Positions 8,517-16,296 of a stretch of DNA of 64,000 bases are shown here, in pieces. Below the pieces are notes generated by a model. It saw nothing but the letters and a program-made list of their open reading frames with translations. It searched no databases and was not told where the DNA came from. The DNA comes from Gp6-AA40 sp035649635 (lineage in GTDB: Bacteria; Acidobacteriota; Vicinamibacteria; Vicinamibacterales; UBA2999), in NCBI GenBank assembly GCA_035649635.1, contig DASRJE010000140.1, positions 27,383 through 91,382 of the forward strand, in the 5' to 3' direction. Position 1 is the first letter of the stretch. Every line of letters begins with the position of its first letter. A program made the position numbers and the translations under genes.

Positions 8517-9329
8517 TCACCATGCGGTGAAACCGCCGTCGATTCTCAATTCGGTGCCGGTGACGTAAGCGGATGCGTCTGACGCCAGGAATTGCAATGG
8601 ACCGATCAGATCCTGGTAGACGGCCATGCGGCCGAGCGGTACGCGATCGCAGAACTTCCGCTTGAAGTTCTCGTCCTGCGCCCCGAGCACGCCACCGGGC
8701 GACAGCGTGTTGACGCGCACGCCGTGCGGTCCCCACGCGGTTGCGAGGTACTTCGTGAGATTGACGACCGCCGCTTTCGACGCGCCATACGCCGGCGGCT
8801 TGATGAAGGGAGGATCGCTCTCGATGTGGTCGTAGAATCGTGGATCGGGCGACACCGACGCGTACAGCGATCCGATGTTGATCACCGATCCGCGGCGAGC
8901 CTTCACCATATCGGTGCCGAAAATCTGCGCGACCTGAAACAGGCCCAGCGTGTTGACCTCGAAAATGCGGCGGTTGACGTCGAACGGGATCTCGTCGAGG
9001 CGATAACCACCGCCTGATGACGACGGGGGCTGATCGACGCCGGCGTTGTTGACGAGCACATGCGGTACGCCAAAGTCCGAAACGACGCACTCACGGGCCG
9101 CCGCGAGCGCCTGGCGATCGGTGACGCTGGCAGCAATCAGCGTGAGCCTGCCGTCACCGTAACTTGCCTGCAGCCGGCCGAAGGCGGCATTCGGTGTCGC
9201 CGGTGGCAAATCGAGGCCGACGACCGTGGCGCCAGCCTCGAGCAGCCCTTCAGCCCATACCGGCCCAAGATTGCCAAGCACGCCGGTGACAACCGCCACG
9301 CGGCCCTCGAGCCCGAAGCGACCGCTCAC
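8517..9329 (-). CDS. Short-chain dehydrogenase/reductase (PtmA-like)
   Basis: NAD(P)-dependent oxidoreductase of 270 residues for a nucleotide sugar or nonulosonate precursor. Classical SDR motifs are all present: TGVLGNLG (15-22), acidic D40 after beta-2 favouring NAD(H), NNAG (94-97), and catalytic S154, Y181 and K185 (YGASK). Its start overlaps the stop of the NeuB-family gene by 4 nt (ATGA), a strong sign of coupled expression. SDRs next to NeuB homologues occur in flagellin and legionaminate-type clusters (PtmA); that parallel suggests a role in nonulosonate-like sugar formation but is not proof. Confidence 0.88.
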   Translation of the reverse strand: MSGRFGLEGRVAVVTGVLGNLGPVWAEGLLEAGATVVGLDLPPATPNAAFGRLQASYGDGRLTLIAASVTDRQALAAARECVVSDFGVPHVLVNNAGVDQPPSSSGGGYRLDEIPFDVNRRIFEVNTLGLFQVAQIFGTDMVKARRGSVINIGSLYASVSPDPRFYDHIESDPPFIKPPAYGASKAAVVNLTKYLATAWGPHGVRVNTLSPGGVLGAQDENFKRKFCDRVPLGRMAVYQDLIGPLQFLASDASAYVTGTELRIDGGFTAW

Positions 9330-10414
9330 ACGCCCGCAGTGGCGCGGCCAGTGCTGGTGCTCGTCGCCGGCCTGACCGCCTCGAGTGTCAACGTCTCGTC
9401 CGCTCGAACATCCCGAGCCAGCGCCTGACCAAGCAGTTGATCGAGATAGTACGGAGCCAGACCATCACCCGGGCTCTTGATCGCCAGGTCGGCGGCCGTG
9501 AGGACGTGACCTTCCGGCAGATCGCGCGCAGCCACCAGCTTCTTCCCCATCTTCAACACCGGACCGGCTTCGCTGGCATAGACCTTCTTGCGCCCGTCGC
9601 CAAGCGCCATGCGGGTACGCTGCAGGTCACGAATCATCTTCTTCATGCCGACCGGCTCGAGCGAGAAGCGGTGATCGGTTCCTCTCATCGCTCGATTGAG
9701 CGTGAAATGCTTTTCGATGACGCGCGCACCGAGCATGTACGCGGCCAGCGGCATGGCGATGCCATTGTCATGACCGGAGTAGCCGATTACGACGTCGGGG
9801 AACTTCTCGCGGTACGTCGCGATGACGCGGAGATCGAGCTCGGCAAACTCTGCCGGGTAGCCACACGTGCATTGCAGCAGGCACAAGCGCGGATTGAGGG
9901 GCATGATGGTGTCGTACGCCCGTTGAACGTCTTCGAGCGTGCCACCACCGGTGCTGACGATCATCGGCTTGCCCAGTTTGGCGACGTGCTTGAGCAGCGG
10001 AGTGTTGCGCAAATCGCCCGACGCGATCTTGTACGCCCGGCTCCCGATCTCGGCGAGGAAATCAGCGCTCTTTATGTCGAACGCCGTCGAGAAAAACGCG
10101 ATGCCGAGCCGATCGGCCTCGGCCTGCAGCTCCTCGTACTCCGTCGTGCCGAACTCGAGCGCCTCGCGATGTTCGCCGTAGGTCGCGCCGAAGCTGTTCT
10201 CGTTTTCGTACGGCTTGTCGAACATCTCGCGCGTGTAGAGCGAGCGGTTGTCGCGTTTCTGCAGCTTGGCCGCAGCGACGCCGCACTCGGCTGCCGCGTG
10301 GAATAGCTCTTTGGCCGTCTTCAGGCTGCCCTGGTGGTTGTGCCCGATCTCGGCAATGACATACGCGTCGCTGTCGTCGCTGATCACTCGATTGGCGATG
10401 ATGAGCTGCCTCAT
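9326..10414 (-). CDS. NeuB-family N-acetylneuraminate/nonulosonate synthase
   Basis: Condenses phosphoenolpyruvate with a six-carbon amino sugar to give a nine-carbon (sialic, legionaminic or similar) acid. 362 residues in two domains: a TIM-barrel with AEIGHNHQGS near 21-30, GYSGHD, VIEKHFTL and GTDHRFSLEP, then a C-terminal SAF/antifreeze-like domain (roughly 285-350) with LVAARDLPEGHVLTAADL. ATG at 10414 is preceded by GGGAG (10420-10424) with a 5-nt spacer, so it is preferred over ATG at 10435 or 10426. No CMP-nonulosonate cytidylyltransferase (NeuA) or UDP-sugar 2-epimerase (NeuC) is seen in the window, so the product is uncertain. Confidence 0.9.
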   Translation of the reverse strand: MRQLIIANRVISDDSDAYVIAEIGHNHQGSLKTAKELFHAAAECGVAAAKLQKRDNRSLYTREMFDKPYENENSFGATYGEHREALEFGTTEYEELQAEADRLGIAFFSTAFDIKSADFLAEIGSRAYKIASGDLRNTPLLKHVAKLGKPMIVSTGGGTLEDVQRAYDTIMPLNPRLCLLQCTCGYPAEFAELDLRVIATYREKFPDVVIGYSGHDNGIAMPLAAYMLGARVIEKHFTLNRAMRGTDHRFSLEPVGMKKMIRDLQRTRMALGDGRKKVYASEAGPVLKMGKKLVAARDLPEGHVLTAADLAIKSPGDGLAPYYLDQLLGQALARDVRADETLTLEAVRPATSTSTGRATAGV

Positions 10415-10419
10415 TTCAA

Positions 10420-10424
10420 CTCCC
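10420..10424 (-). promoter_or_regulatory. Shine-Dalgarno GGGAG that sets the neuB-like start
   Basis: GGGAG on the minus strand lies 5 nt before ATG at 10414, while the two upstream in-frame ATGs lack such a site. This selects the start used for the synthase. Confidence 0.6.
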
Positions 10425-10427
10425 ATT

Positions 10428-10485
10428 AAAGACACCGGGTGTGATTTCCATCACATCCCAAGTGGAAATCACACCCGGTGTCTTT
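10428..10485. repeat. Long inverted repeat, GACACCGGGTGTGATTTCC family, copy 1
   Basis: A perfect 23-bp inverted repeat: left arm 10428-10450, right arm 10463-10485, 12-nt loop. The core words are GACACCGGGTGTGATTTCC and its complement. The right arm encodes the last five residues (ERHRV) and the TGA stop (10469-10471) of the cytidylyltransferase/methyltransferase gene. A second copy with the same 19-bp core and 12-nt loop length is at 27662-27711. It can act as an intrinsic-terminator-like hairpin; T-runs are short, so termination is unproven. Confidence 0.85.
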
Positions 10486-11575
10486 CATAAACCAATACGC
10501 GTCCCTTGCCCATCCAGTCGATGCGATCCTCGAGATCTTTCCGCTGCTTGAATCCTTCGAGCACGAAGAACAGACGAAGCAGATCCTTGTTCAACATCGT
10601 GATGTGCGACGGGTCGAGCTCGTCCTTCGTGCTGACATCGAGCAGCGTATGCGGGTTCTGGTGAAACCGCGTTGTTGCATACGCAAACCGTGACGACATG
10701 CGGCAGATGTTGCGCACCGCCTCTCTCACCTCGAGCACCGTCATGTGCTCGAATACTTCCCGGCAGAGCACCAGATCGTAGGCCCCTGACGGAATATCGG
10801 CCGTGTCGGCCCCGCCCACCATGATGCGGTCGCGCACTTCCAGCGGGGCCATGTCGCGCATGCCGGGCGCCGGGTCCACGCCGTCGGCCGTGACACCAAC
10901 CTCGTGCAACAGGTACATCAGGATACCGGGCCCGCAGCCGACGTCGAGGACGCGCGTCGGGTTGAAAACCTCTTTGATGACAAGCGGGTGGCGGCCTTCG
11001 ATTTCGCGGCGTTTCTCGATGGTGTAGACGTTCCCTGCCTGCCGCCATTCGGCCGTCCAGTATTCCTGATCGTAGTGCGTGGCCTCCACACGCTGCTGCG
11101 AGAACACCAGGTTCTCGAACGCCGTGAGATCGGCCTTACCATTGCGACCGGTCTGGAACGTCTTGAGCAACTGCGTCGAAGAGTCGCGCACCGTATCGAG
11201 ATAGACGATCTGGATGCCTTCCTTCTCGCAGATGCGGACCTGCTCCGGCGGAAGGCGCCCTTCCCAGTCCTTGCCCTTGATGTAATGAGTGGGCTGCAGT
11301 TCGCGCAGCACGGTCTCGGTGTCGACCGGGCTCACATGGGTGTAGTCAATCGATTTGAGCGCATCGAGCACCTCGGCGCGCTGCGGCGCGGCCAGCAGCG
11401 GCGGGTGCTTCACCGCGGTGTAGGAGTCGGGGGCGATATTGCACAGCAGCGTCCCGCCCACCTCTTTTGCGCGGTTGAAATACTCGATGTGCCCGTGATG
11501 CAAGGGGTCGAAGGCGCCGTCGACCATGGCGACCTTCTTCCGAAACTGCTTCAGATCTTTGTATCCAATGATCAT
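10469..11575 (-). CDS. Fusion: RfaE-C-like cytidylyltransferase plus SAM methyltransferase
   Basis: Two-domain enzyme of 368 residues. Residues 14-140 form a nucleotidyltransferase: DGAFDPLHHGHIEYF with HxGH at 26-29, YIKGKDWEG near 98-105 and a modified RDSSTQLLK where the family usually has an ISTT/ISSS-type motif. Residues about 195-360 form a class I methyltransferase with glycine loop DVGCGPG (211-217), acidic D near 233, and REVFEHM. The first half resembles the nucleotidyltransferase half of HldE/RfaE, which activates sugar phosphates. The fusion suggests one enzyme that activates and methylates, or activates a building block whose methylation is coupled. The stop codon lies inside the downstream hairpin. 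Confidence 0.85.
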   Translation of the reverse strand: MIIGYKDLKQFRKKVAMVDGAFDPLHHGHIEYFNRAKEVGGTLLCNIAPDSYTAVKHPPLLAAPQRAEVLDALKSIDYTHVSPVDTETVLRELQPTHYIKGKDWEGRLPPEQVRICEKEGIQIVYLDTVRDSSTQLLKTFQTGRNGKADLTAFENLVFSQQRVEATHYDQEYWTAEWRQAGNVYTIEKRREIEGRHPLVIKEVFNPTRVLDVGCGPGILMYLLHEVGVTADGVDPAPGMRDMAPLEVRDRIMVGGADTADIPSGAYDLVLCREVFEHMTVLEVREAVRNICRMSSRFAYATTRFHQNPHTLLDVSTKDELDPSHITMLNKDLLRLFFVLEGFKQRKDLEDRIDWMGKGRVLVYERHRV

Positions 11576-11583
11576 GCGTCGTC

Positions 11584-11640
11584 AGGCGGGCCTGAAGACC
11601 CGCCTCTACCAGCTCCCAATGCGGGTCCAAAAAACCCGCC
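11584..11640. repeat. AGGCGGG...CCCGCCT hairpins between operon genes
   Basis: AGGCGGG (11584-11590) pairs with CCCGCCT (11599-11605) around CCTGAAGA. A second stem, GCGGGT/ACCCGC (11621-11626 and 11634-11639), follows, each arm trailed by CTCTAC. The GGCGGGTCTGAAGACCCGCC theme also occurs inside the coding region at 21383-21404. The region is the 84-nt gap between two minus-strand genes. Confidence 0.65.
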
Positions 11641-11659
11641 TCTACGAGGCCAGGAGAGT

Positions 11660-13858
11660 TTATCGCGGCCCGGCCGAGGCCGCTTTGACGGCCCTCAATC
11701 CGGCGTTGGGTACCGCCGCGCCAAACAACGTCCGCAACAGATCGACGTCCTTTGCGTCCAGGGCGGCGAGCGGGGCGTTCATCGCGCGCCCCAGACGCCA
11801 CCCGACATCGAGATGCGCGGACATGAGGTCGGTCTCCTGCGAGTAGAACCCCACTGATGGAACCCCGTAGAACGGCGCCACGTACGCCAGTCCTCCATAC
11901 GTCCCGACGAAGGCTCGGGCATTCGCGATGATTCGCGTTTGAAGTTCAAGGTTCTGCTGCGGCGTCATCAGGTGGTCGACCCGGTACACACCCTTGCCGC
12001 CCGACACGTCGAGGTCCTCGTGGTCATCGAGGTTCAATCCCGTGTTCAAGAGCACCACCGGTAATTCGCGACTGATGGTCCGCACGGTGTCGGACGCAAA
12101 GCGGCGGTTCCCCGGCGTGTCAGGAAACGACGGGCGGAAATAGAACCGCACGGCCACGTATTCCTTCGGCAAATCTTTGAGCACCTCGGCATCGCCTTCA
12201 ATCGTCAGGCGGCGGTAGTCGGTATGCTCGGTCAGCAGGCGAACGCTGGCCTTCTCATACCAATAGAAGCGAAGAAGCTTGTACATCAGCGATGGATGCA
12301 GCACGGCGGCCTCGGCGAGGCCAAGCTTTTTCCGGGCGCGACTGAGAATCTCCCGCTCCATTGCGGTGACGTCGAATTGCTTCTGGTGCCCGCGCGCGGA
12401 CCAGCGCTCCTCGTTGCCGGTTCGATATTCCTCAACGGTGAAAAGATCGAAGACGTCGACGTATTCCGCGCCGAGATGTTGATACCAGGGGCGGGCTCCA
12501 CCGCGGGAGACGACAATCAAACGGCGCGATTCGAGTCCTGCCGCCTTGATCGCCCAATTGAGAAAGGGCGCCCAGTAGAGCACTTCGAAACCGACTTCCG
12601 AAATCCACGGCCCCACGAGAATCGGCCCCGACGTCTTGCGCAGGCGTTCGAGCTCCCTGGTCAGCGACGCGACAACGGGCGCCGCCGGCACTTGATCGAG
12701 CTCCTGCCTGAGCAGCGACGGTACAACCCGCGTACGCACAAGCGGCATGGCGCGCAGCATTTCGAGTGCCCTAAGGCCCGGACGACGCACGGCCTCGACG
12801 GCCACGTGCTTGACTCGCTTCTTCACACGGGACGCCGCTCGCTTACGTGCCTTGGCTCCGACGTACGGCTTGAGGTGATTGCCAGTCCAATCGACAACTC
12901 CCTGCCGATGAATCTCGCGGCCCATCAGCCTGAGTCGGCGTTCGTACGGCCTGAGGCGCTCGGCGCGCTCGAGCAGGTCGATCCGAAGCGCGCGCAGCTG
13001 CTGCCAGAGATGAAACAGTCCGCTGAAAACCAGGTACTTCAGCCCGAGGGCCATGCCGGCAGAGCGGGTAACCGCTGGCAGCCCTTGCTGGTTCACGCCA
13101 AACGTCCAGAACAGGCTGACGCCATGACTGATCCACCACGGCGCATACATGTAGAGCGGCCGACCACGCGGAAAGAAACTCTTGCGCTGACGTCCCAGGC
13201 TGAAAATGCGGCCGTACCACCGGCGGAACCACAGGATCTCAGGTACCTGCTTGAACTGGCCGTACACCGCCAGCTCTGTCATCAAGAGTCGGTCCGGCAC
13301 GAGCACGCGGCGATACACACCGGCGCGGGCCAGCAGTGGCACGCGGTAGAGCCCGTAGACCATGTTGCCCGCGGACATGTTCCGGATGCTGAGACTCAGT
13401 CGCTTCCATGTGTCAGTCACACCGATCGTGTCGAATGCCCACGGCTTGCGCGCGAGCACCTCGCCGGACGGACCGATCCGTCGATTCAACGGATACGTCA
13501 GCACCACGTTCGGGTCCTGATCGAGTGTGTCGACCAGCGTCTGCAGCCAGCGTGGATGCCAGAGGTCGTGATCGCTCGCCCACGCGAAGTACTCGGCGTC
13601 CGGGTACATCTTCCGCGCGATCTCGAACGCGCGGCACGCGTTGTCGACGAGCCCAAGTCGCGTGTCGTTGACGACATACGTGACGCGGGGATCGGCAGCC
13701 GCATACTCGCGAGCGATCGCCGGAGTCTCATCGGTCGAACAGTCGTCGACCAGGACCAGCGCGAAATCCGAGTAGGTCTGGCCAAGAATCGACTCGATCG
13801 CTTCGTGGAAGTCCTTCGCGTGGTTGAAGAGCGGAGACCCGATGATCACCCGGGGCAT
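11660..13858 (-). CDS. Fusion: GT2 glycosyltransferase plus EVGFE transferase-like module
   Basis: 732-residue bifunctional protein. Residues 1-250 are a GT-A family 2 transferase: NHAKDFHEAIESIL, DDCSTDE (38-44) and a metal-site-like SDHDLW (95-100). A basic helical linker of about 150 residues follows. Residues 411-732 are the module with GPWISEVGFEVLYW, VVSRGGARPWYQ, AVRFYFRPSFPDT, VLLNTG, LELQTRIIANARAFVGTYGG and APFYGVPSVGFYS. The same module occurs at 20384, in the C-half of 21541, and in 28727. The module looks GT-B-like (late TYGG-type loop), but I cannot assign it to a named family. The split gene pair 28727/29848 is its close paralogue. Confidence 0.8.
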   Translation of the reverse strand: MPRVIIGSPLFNHAKDFHEAIESILGQTYSDFALVLVDDCSTDETPAIAREYAAADPRVTYVVNDTRLGLVDNACRAFEIARKMYPDAEYFAWASDHDLWHPRWLQTLVDTLDQDPNVVLTYPLNRRIGPSGEVLARKPWAFDTIGVTDTWKRLSLSIRNMSAGNMVYGLYRVPLLARAGVYRRVLVPDRLLMTELAVYGQFKQVPEILWFRRWYGRIFSLGRQRKSFFPRGRPLYMYAPWWISHGVSLFWTFGVNQQGLPAVTRSAGMALGLKYLVFSGLFHLWQQLRALRIDLLERAERLRPYERRLRLMGREIHRQGVVDWTGNHLKPYVGAKARKRAASRVKKRVKHVAVEAVRRPGLRALEMLRAMPLVRTRVVPSLLRQELDQVPAAPVVASLTRELERLRKTSGPILVGPWISEVGFEVLYWAPFLNWAIKAAGLESRRLIVVSRGGARPWYQHLGAEYVDVFDLFTVEEYRTGNEERWSARGHQKQFDVTAMEREILSRARKKLGLAEAAVLHPSLMYKLLRFYWYEKASVRLLTEHTDYRRLTIEGDAEVLKDLPKEYVAVRFYFRPSFPDTPGNRRFASDTVRTISRELPVVLLNTGLNLDDHEDLDVSGGKGVYRVDHLMTPQQNLELQTRIIANARAFVGTYGGLAYVAPFYGVPSVGFYSQETDLMSAHLDVGWRLGRAMNAPLAALDAKDVDLLRTLFGAAVPNAGLRAVKAASAGPR

Positions 13859-13879
13859 GACTCGACTTGTACTCAGTAA

Positions 13880-15118
13880 TCAGGAGGCAGGGATCGTTCC
13901 CGTGCTCCCGGGAAAGACGAAAAAGAGAAGCCCACTTGCCGCGTGGAGACCGAACGCCACAGCACAGGGCATCGTCCGCGAGGGCGCCTCACGATGGCGC
14001 AACACAAACAATGCCGAGGCAATGAAGAGGACGTAGTTCGAGATCTGACCGGTCCAGGCGAAATTGCCGGCCAGCGGATCACGCGTCTCGGCCAGCAGGT
14101 ACGTGTAGATCGAGGCGAACGCGAATTGGATCCACGCCAATTGCATCGACGGATCATCGAAGACCTTCCGGCCGTATTCGAACAGCACTGCGAGCGGCAG
14201 CAGGATCGACATCAAAAACTTCGGGGCGAGATTGGTCGCGTAATGTGCCATCACCAGGAATGGTGCCACGATGATCGAGCTTCGCGCGTAAGTCGCGAAG
14301 TACGAGAGATACTGCCACGCAAGCACCGCCACCGCAGGCAGGAGGATGGCGCCGCACAGATACGATACGTGCACACGTCGCCCCCCTGCCCGGTACCACG
14401 CAGCGAGCACGACGGTCGCCGGCACGAGACAAATCGTCAGGCTCGGCTTCGCCAGCGCGGAGAGCGTCACTGCCGCGCTCACCATCAGCCCATCCCGCAG
14501 GTTCCCGCCGTCGGCAAACGCCTTCGCGGTCAAACCAAAGGCCACGATCGCCAGCGGTTTAAGGAGGGCATGCGTAGGGCTGGTGTACGGATCCATGTTG
14601 AGGTAGCCGTAGTACAGCGCCCACTCGCGCCACGTGAGGACTGTGACCGGCGCGGCCGTGACGAACAGAAGCGTGAGAAAGACTATGGCGAGCAAATGGC
14701 TTTTCTTCGTAAGCGGAAGAACCCTCGTGAGCACGACGGCGAGAAGCGCTCCCTGAAGCGCATAAGACGCCAGCACGACGATCCACGCCGCATCCATCCA
14801 GGACAGTCTCGGCGCGACGGCATGCACGGCGACGACCAGGACGTGCCAGAGGAAATGCGGGAACGGGATTCCATTGGTGGCGATTTCCTCGGCCAGCTTC
14901 ACGTGAGTGCCGATATCGGTCGTGGAGGACGGAAGGCTGAAATACCGCGCCACTGGTGACCAGGGGACGGCCATCAGCGTCGCGACCGCGACACACGACA
15001 CGCTGATCGTGACTGCACCGAGCCTGTTTGGCGTCGCGAGAGGCTGAATCGTCTCGGCGTGATCCGTTGTTTCCGGCTCAGTCAGGACTTGCGTCACGAC
15101 ACTTTGACTCGCCGCCAA
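13880..15118 (-). CDS. Polytopic membrane protein of polysaccharide locus
   Basis: 412 residues with about 10 hydrophobic segments; the N-terminal 35 residues are hydrophilic and cytoplasmic-like. A loop after the first membrane helix carries STTDIGTHVKLAEEI, and a later loop NMDPYTSPTHALLKPLAIV. The DxGxH motif and topology recall GT-C-type or DUF-type membrane glycosyltransferases, but no catalytic pair is certain. It overlaps the upstream methyltransferase gene by 25 nt and ends 21 nt before the GT2 fusion gene, so it is co-transcribed. Function unknown; a glycan-modifying or flippase-like role is possible. Confidence 0.65.
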   Translation of the reverse strand: MAASQSVVTQVLTEPETTDHAETIQPLATPNRLGAVTISVSCVAVATLMAVPWSPVARYFSLPSSTTDIGTHVKLAEEIATNGIPFPHFLWHVLVVAVHAVAPRLSWMDAAWIVVLASYALQGALLAVVLTRVLPLTKKSHLLAIVFLTLLFVTAAPVTVLTWREWALYYGYLNMDPYTSPTHALLKPLAIVAFGLTAKAFADGGNLRDGLMVSAAVTLSALAKPSLTICLVPATVVLAAWYRAGGRRVHVSYLCGAILLPAVAVLAWQYLSYFATYARSSIIVAPFLVMAHYATNLAPKFLMSILLPLAVLFEYGRKVFDDPSMQLAWIQFAFASIYTYLLAETRDPLAGNFAWTGQISNYVLFIASALFVLRHREAPSRTMPCAVAFGLHAASGLLFFVFPGSTGTIPAS

Positions 15119-16140
15119 CCAATGAGGTGCTTGTAATCGATCGCCGAAGGCGTGTCGCCCATCATCTTCTGATACGGAACCGGCAGCACCGACACTTCAC
15201 GCGGCCAGTAATGTCTCGAGATGAGCTCGCTCACGCTGCTGATCTCGAGGTTGTAGGCCGACTTGTCGCGGTTCAGGCTGTACAAGAACGGGCATCTGAG
15301 ATCGAAGGCGCGCTCGACGTACGCGCCCACCTGCGCGTCCGTCATTTCCTGGAACGACACCATGTTGATCGCCAGGTCCAGGCGCTCCGGCTTCAGCTCG
15401 GCCAGCGAGGTGTTCGGCATGAAAATGAAGTCGAGATCCTGCCACTTGTCGAGCAGCCGATCGGTTGGCTCTTCTCCCCAGAAGGCCACCCGCGCGCTCG
15501 GGAACGCGGTCATGAGATACGTGGCCGAAAAGAGAAACAGCTCGGGGAAGTCGCTGATGACATAGGTCACGTTCGGACACAACGACTTGAAGTGATAGGG
15601 AAATCCGCCCCACCCCGCGCCGATCTCCCACACCAGCCGCCGGTCAGTATTGCCGCGAAATTCCTGCAGCACTGCCCCTTTCTCGAGGGCAATCAGGACT
15701 TCGAAGAACTTCAACGTGTCGATGTTGAAGAGTCGCCCCTCGATATCGAATCCAAATCCGCCCAGGTCGGGCCACTCCGGCACGAGCAACTCGGATGGAC
15801 CAACCTCGATCAACGCCTTCAGCTTCTCTTCGAACTTTGCCTTCGCGCGCGTCTTCTGCGAACGGTAGTCGTAGGCGCGCAGGCCGGTGATCCAATGCGT
15901 GTGCTGCCGGAGTTTCTCGATCACCAGCGGCGAGGCGTCGAGCATGTATTCGAAGGCCGCCAGCTCTTCTTTCCAGTAGGCGCTCGGACGGTACTCGGCT
16001 GCCCCTGCGACCTGCGCACGCATCTCGAGCACGCGATCGCGCGCGTAGGTGTAGTTCCGGAACGCCGGCCCTACACGCAGGGCCTCGAGACGCTCCTCCA
16101 GCGTACGGGCGGTCGTGGAACTGATGACTCCGCCGTTCAT
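15094..16140 (-). CDS. Putative sugar O-methyltransferase (TIGR04371-like)
   Basis: 348-residue SAM-dependent enzyme. The cofactor site VWEIGAGWGGFPYHFK lies near 168-183 with YVISDFPELF following as the second motif, and MVSFQEMT downstream. Arrangement and the long N-terminal helical region (Y/W-rich around 50-100) match the 'putative sugar O-methyltransferase' family found in LPS and capsule clusters. It would cap or decorate a sugar hydroxyl. The start codon sits directly against hairpin element E4 (16142), so the element has replaced the native upstream region; translation may depend on readthrough of that structure. Confidence 0.78.
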   Translation of the reverse strand: MNGGVISSTTARTLEERLEALRVGPAFRNYTYARDRVLEMRAQVAGAAEYRPSAYWKEELAAFEYMLDASPLVIEKLRQHTHWITGLRAYDYRSQKTRAKAKFEEKLKALIEVGPSELLVPEWPDLGGFGFDIEGRLFNIDTLKFFEVLIALEKGAVLQEFRGNTDRRLVWEIGAGWGGFPYHFKSLCPNVTYVISDFPELFLFSATYLMTAFPSARVAFWGEEPTDRLLDKWQDLDFIFMPNTSLAELKPERLDLAINMVSFQEMTDAQVGAYVERAFDLRCPFLYSLNRDKSAYNLEISSVSELISRHYWPREVSVLPVPYQKMMGDTPSAIDYKHLIGWRRVKVS

Positions 16141-16141
16141 C

Positions 16142-16296
16142 TCTAGCGAGGCTCCGCCCCGAACCAGCGAGCGTACGGGATGTGACTACGCCTCGCTAGA
16201 TGGCAGCGTCTTCTGCCCGCGCTCCGCGCGGGCGCGCCGGCTTGATCGTGGAAGACTTGACTCATATACCACCAGGCCAGCCGATCACGCCGGCTA
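16142..16296. repeat. Three-hairpin intergenic element, copy E4 (inverted)
   Basis: Hairpin C pairs TCTAGCGAGGC (16142-16152) with GCCTCGCTAGA (16190-16200). Hairpin B is GCCCGCGC-tcc-GCGCGGGC (16215-16233). Hairpin A pairs GCCGGCTTGATCG (16236-16248) with CGATCACGCCGGC (16282-16294), with one mismatch. CTA at 16294-16296 is the TAG stop of the transferase gene at 16294-17880. The whole element is in the opposite orientation to E2, so insertion seems independent of direction. Confidence 0.8.

Noticed and set aside
9326..10414. Complete sialic acid pathway
   Set aside because: No NeuA-type CMP-nonulosonate cytidylyltransferase or NeuC-type 2-epimerase is seen; the RfaE-like domain nearby is a different family.
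12224..13879. 551-residue plus-strand open frame
   Set aside because: Fully antisense to the GT2-EVGFE fusion with strong motifs; composition (R/H/Q-rich) is typical of shadow frames.
13880..15118. Wzx flippase or Wzy polymerase assignment
   Set aside because: Topology and loops do not show flippase (MATE/MOP) or Wzy features; left as unassigned membrane protein.
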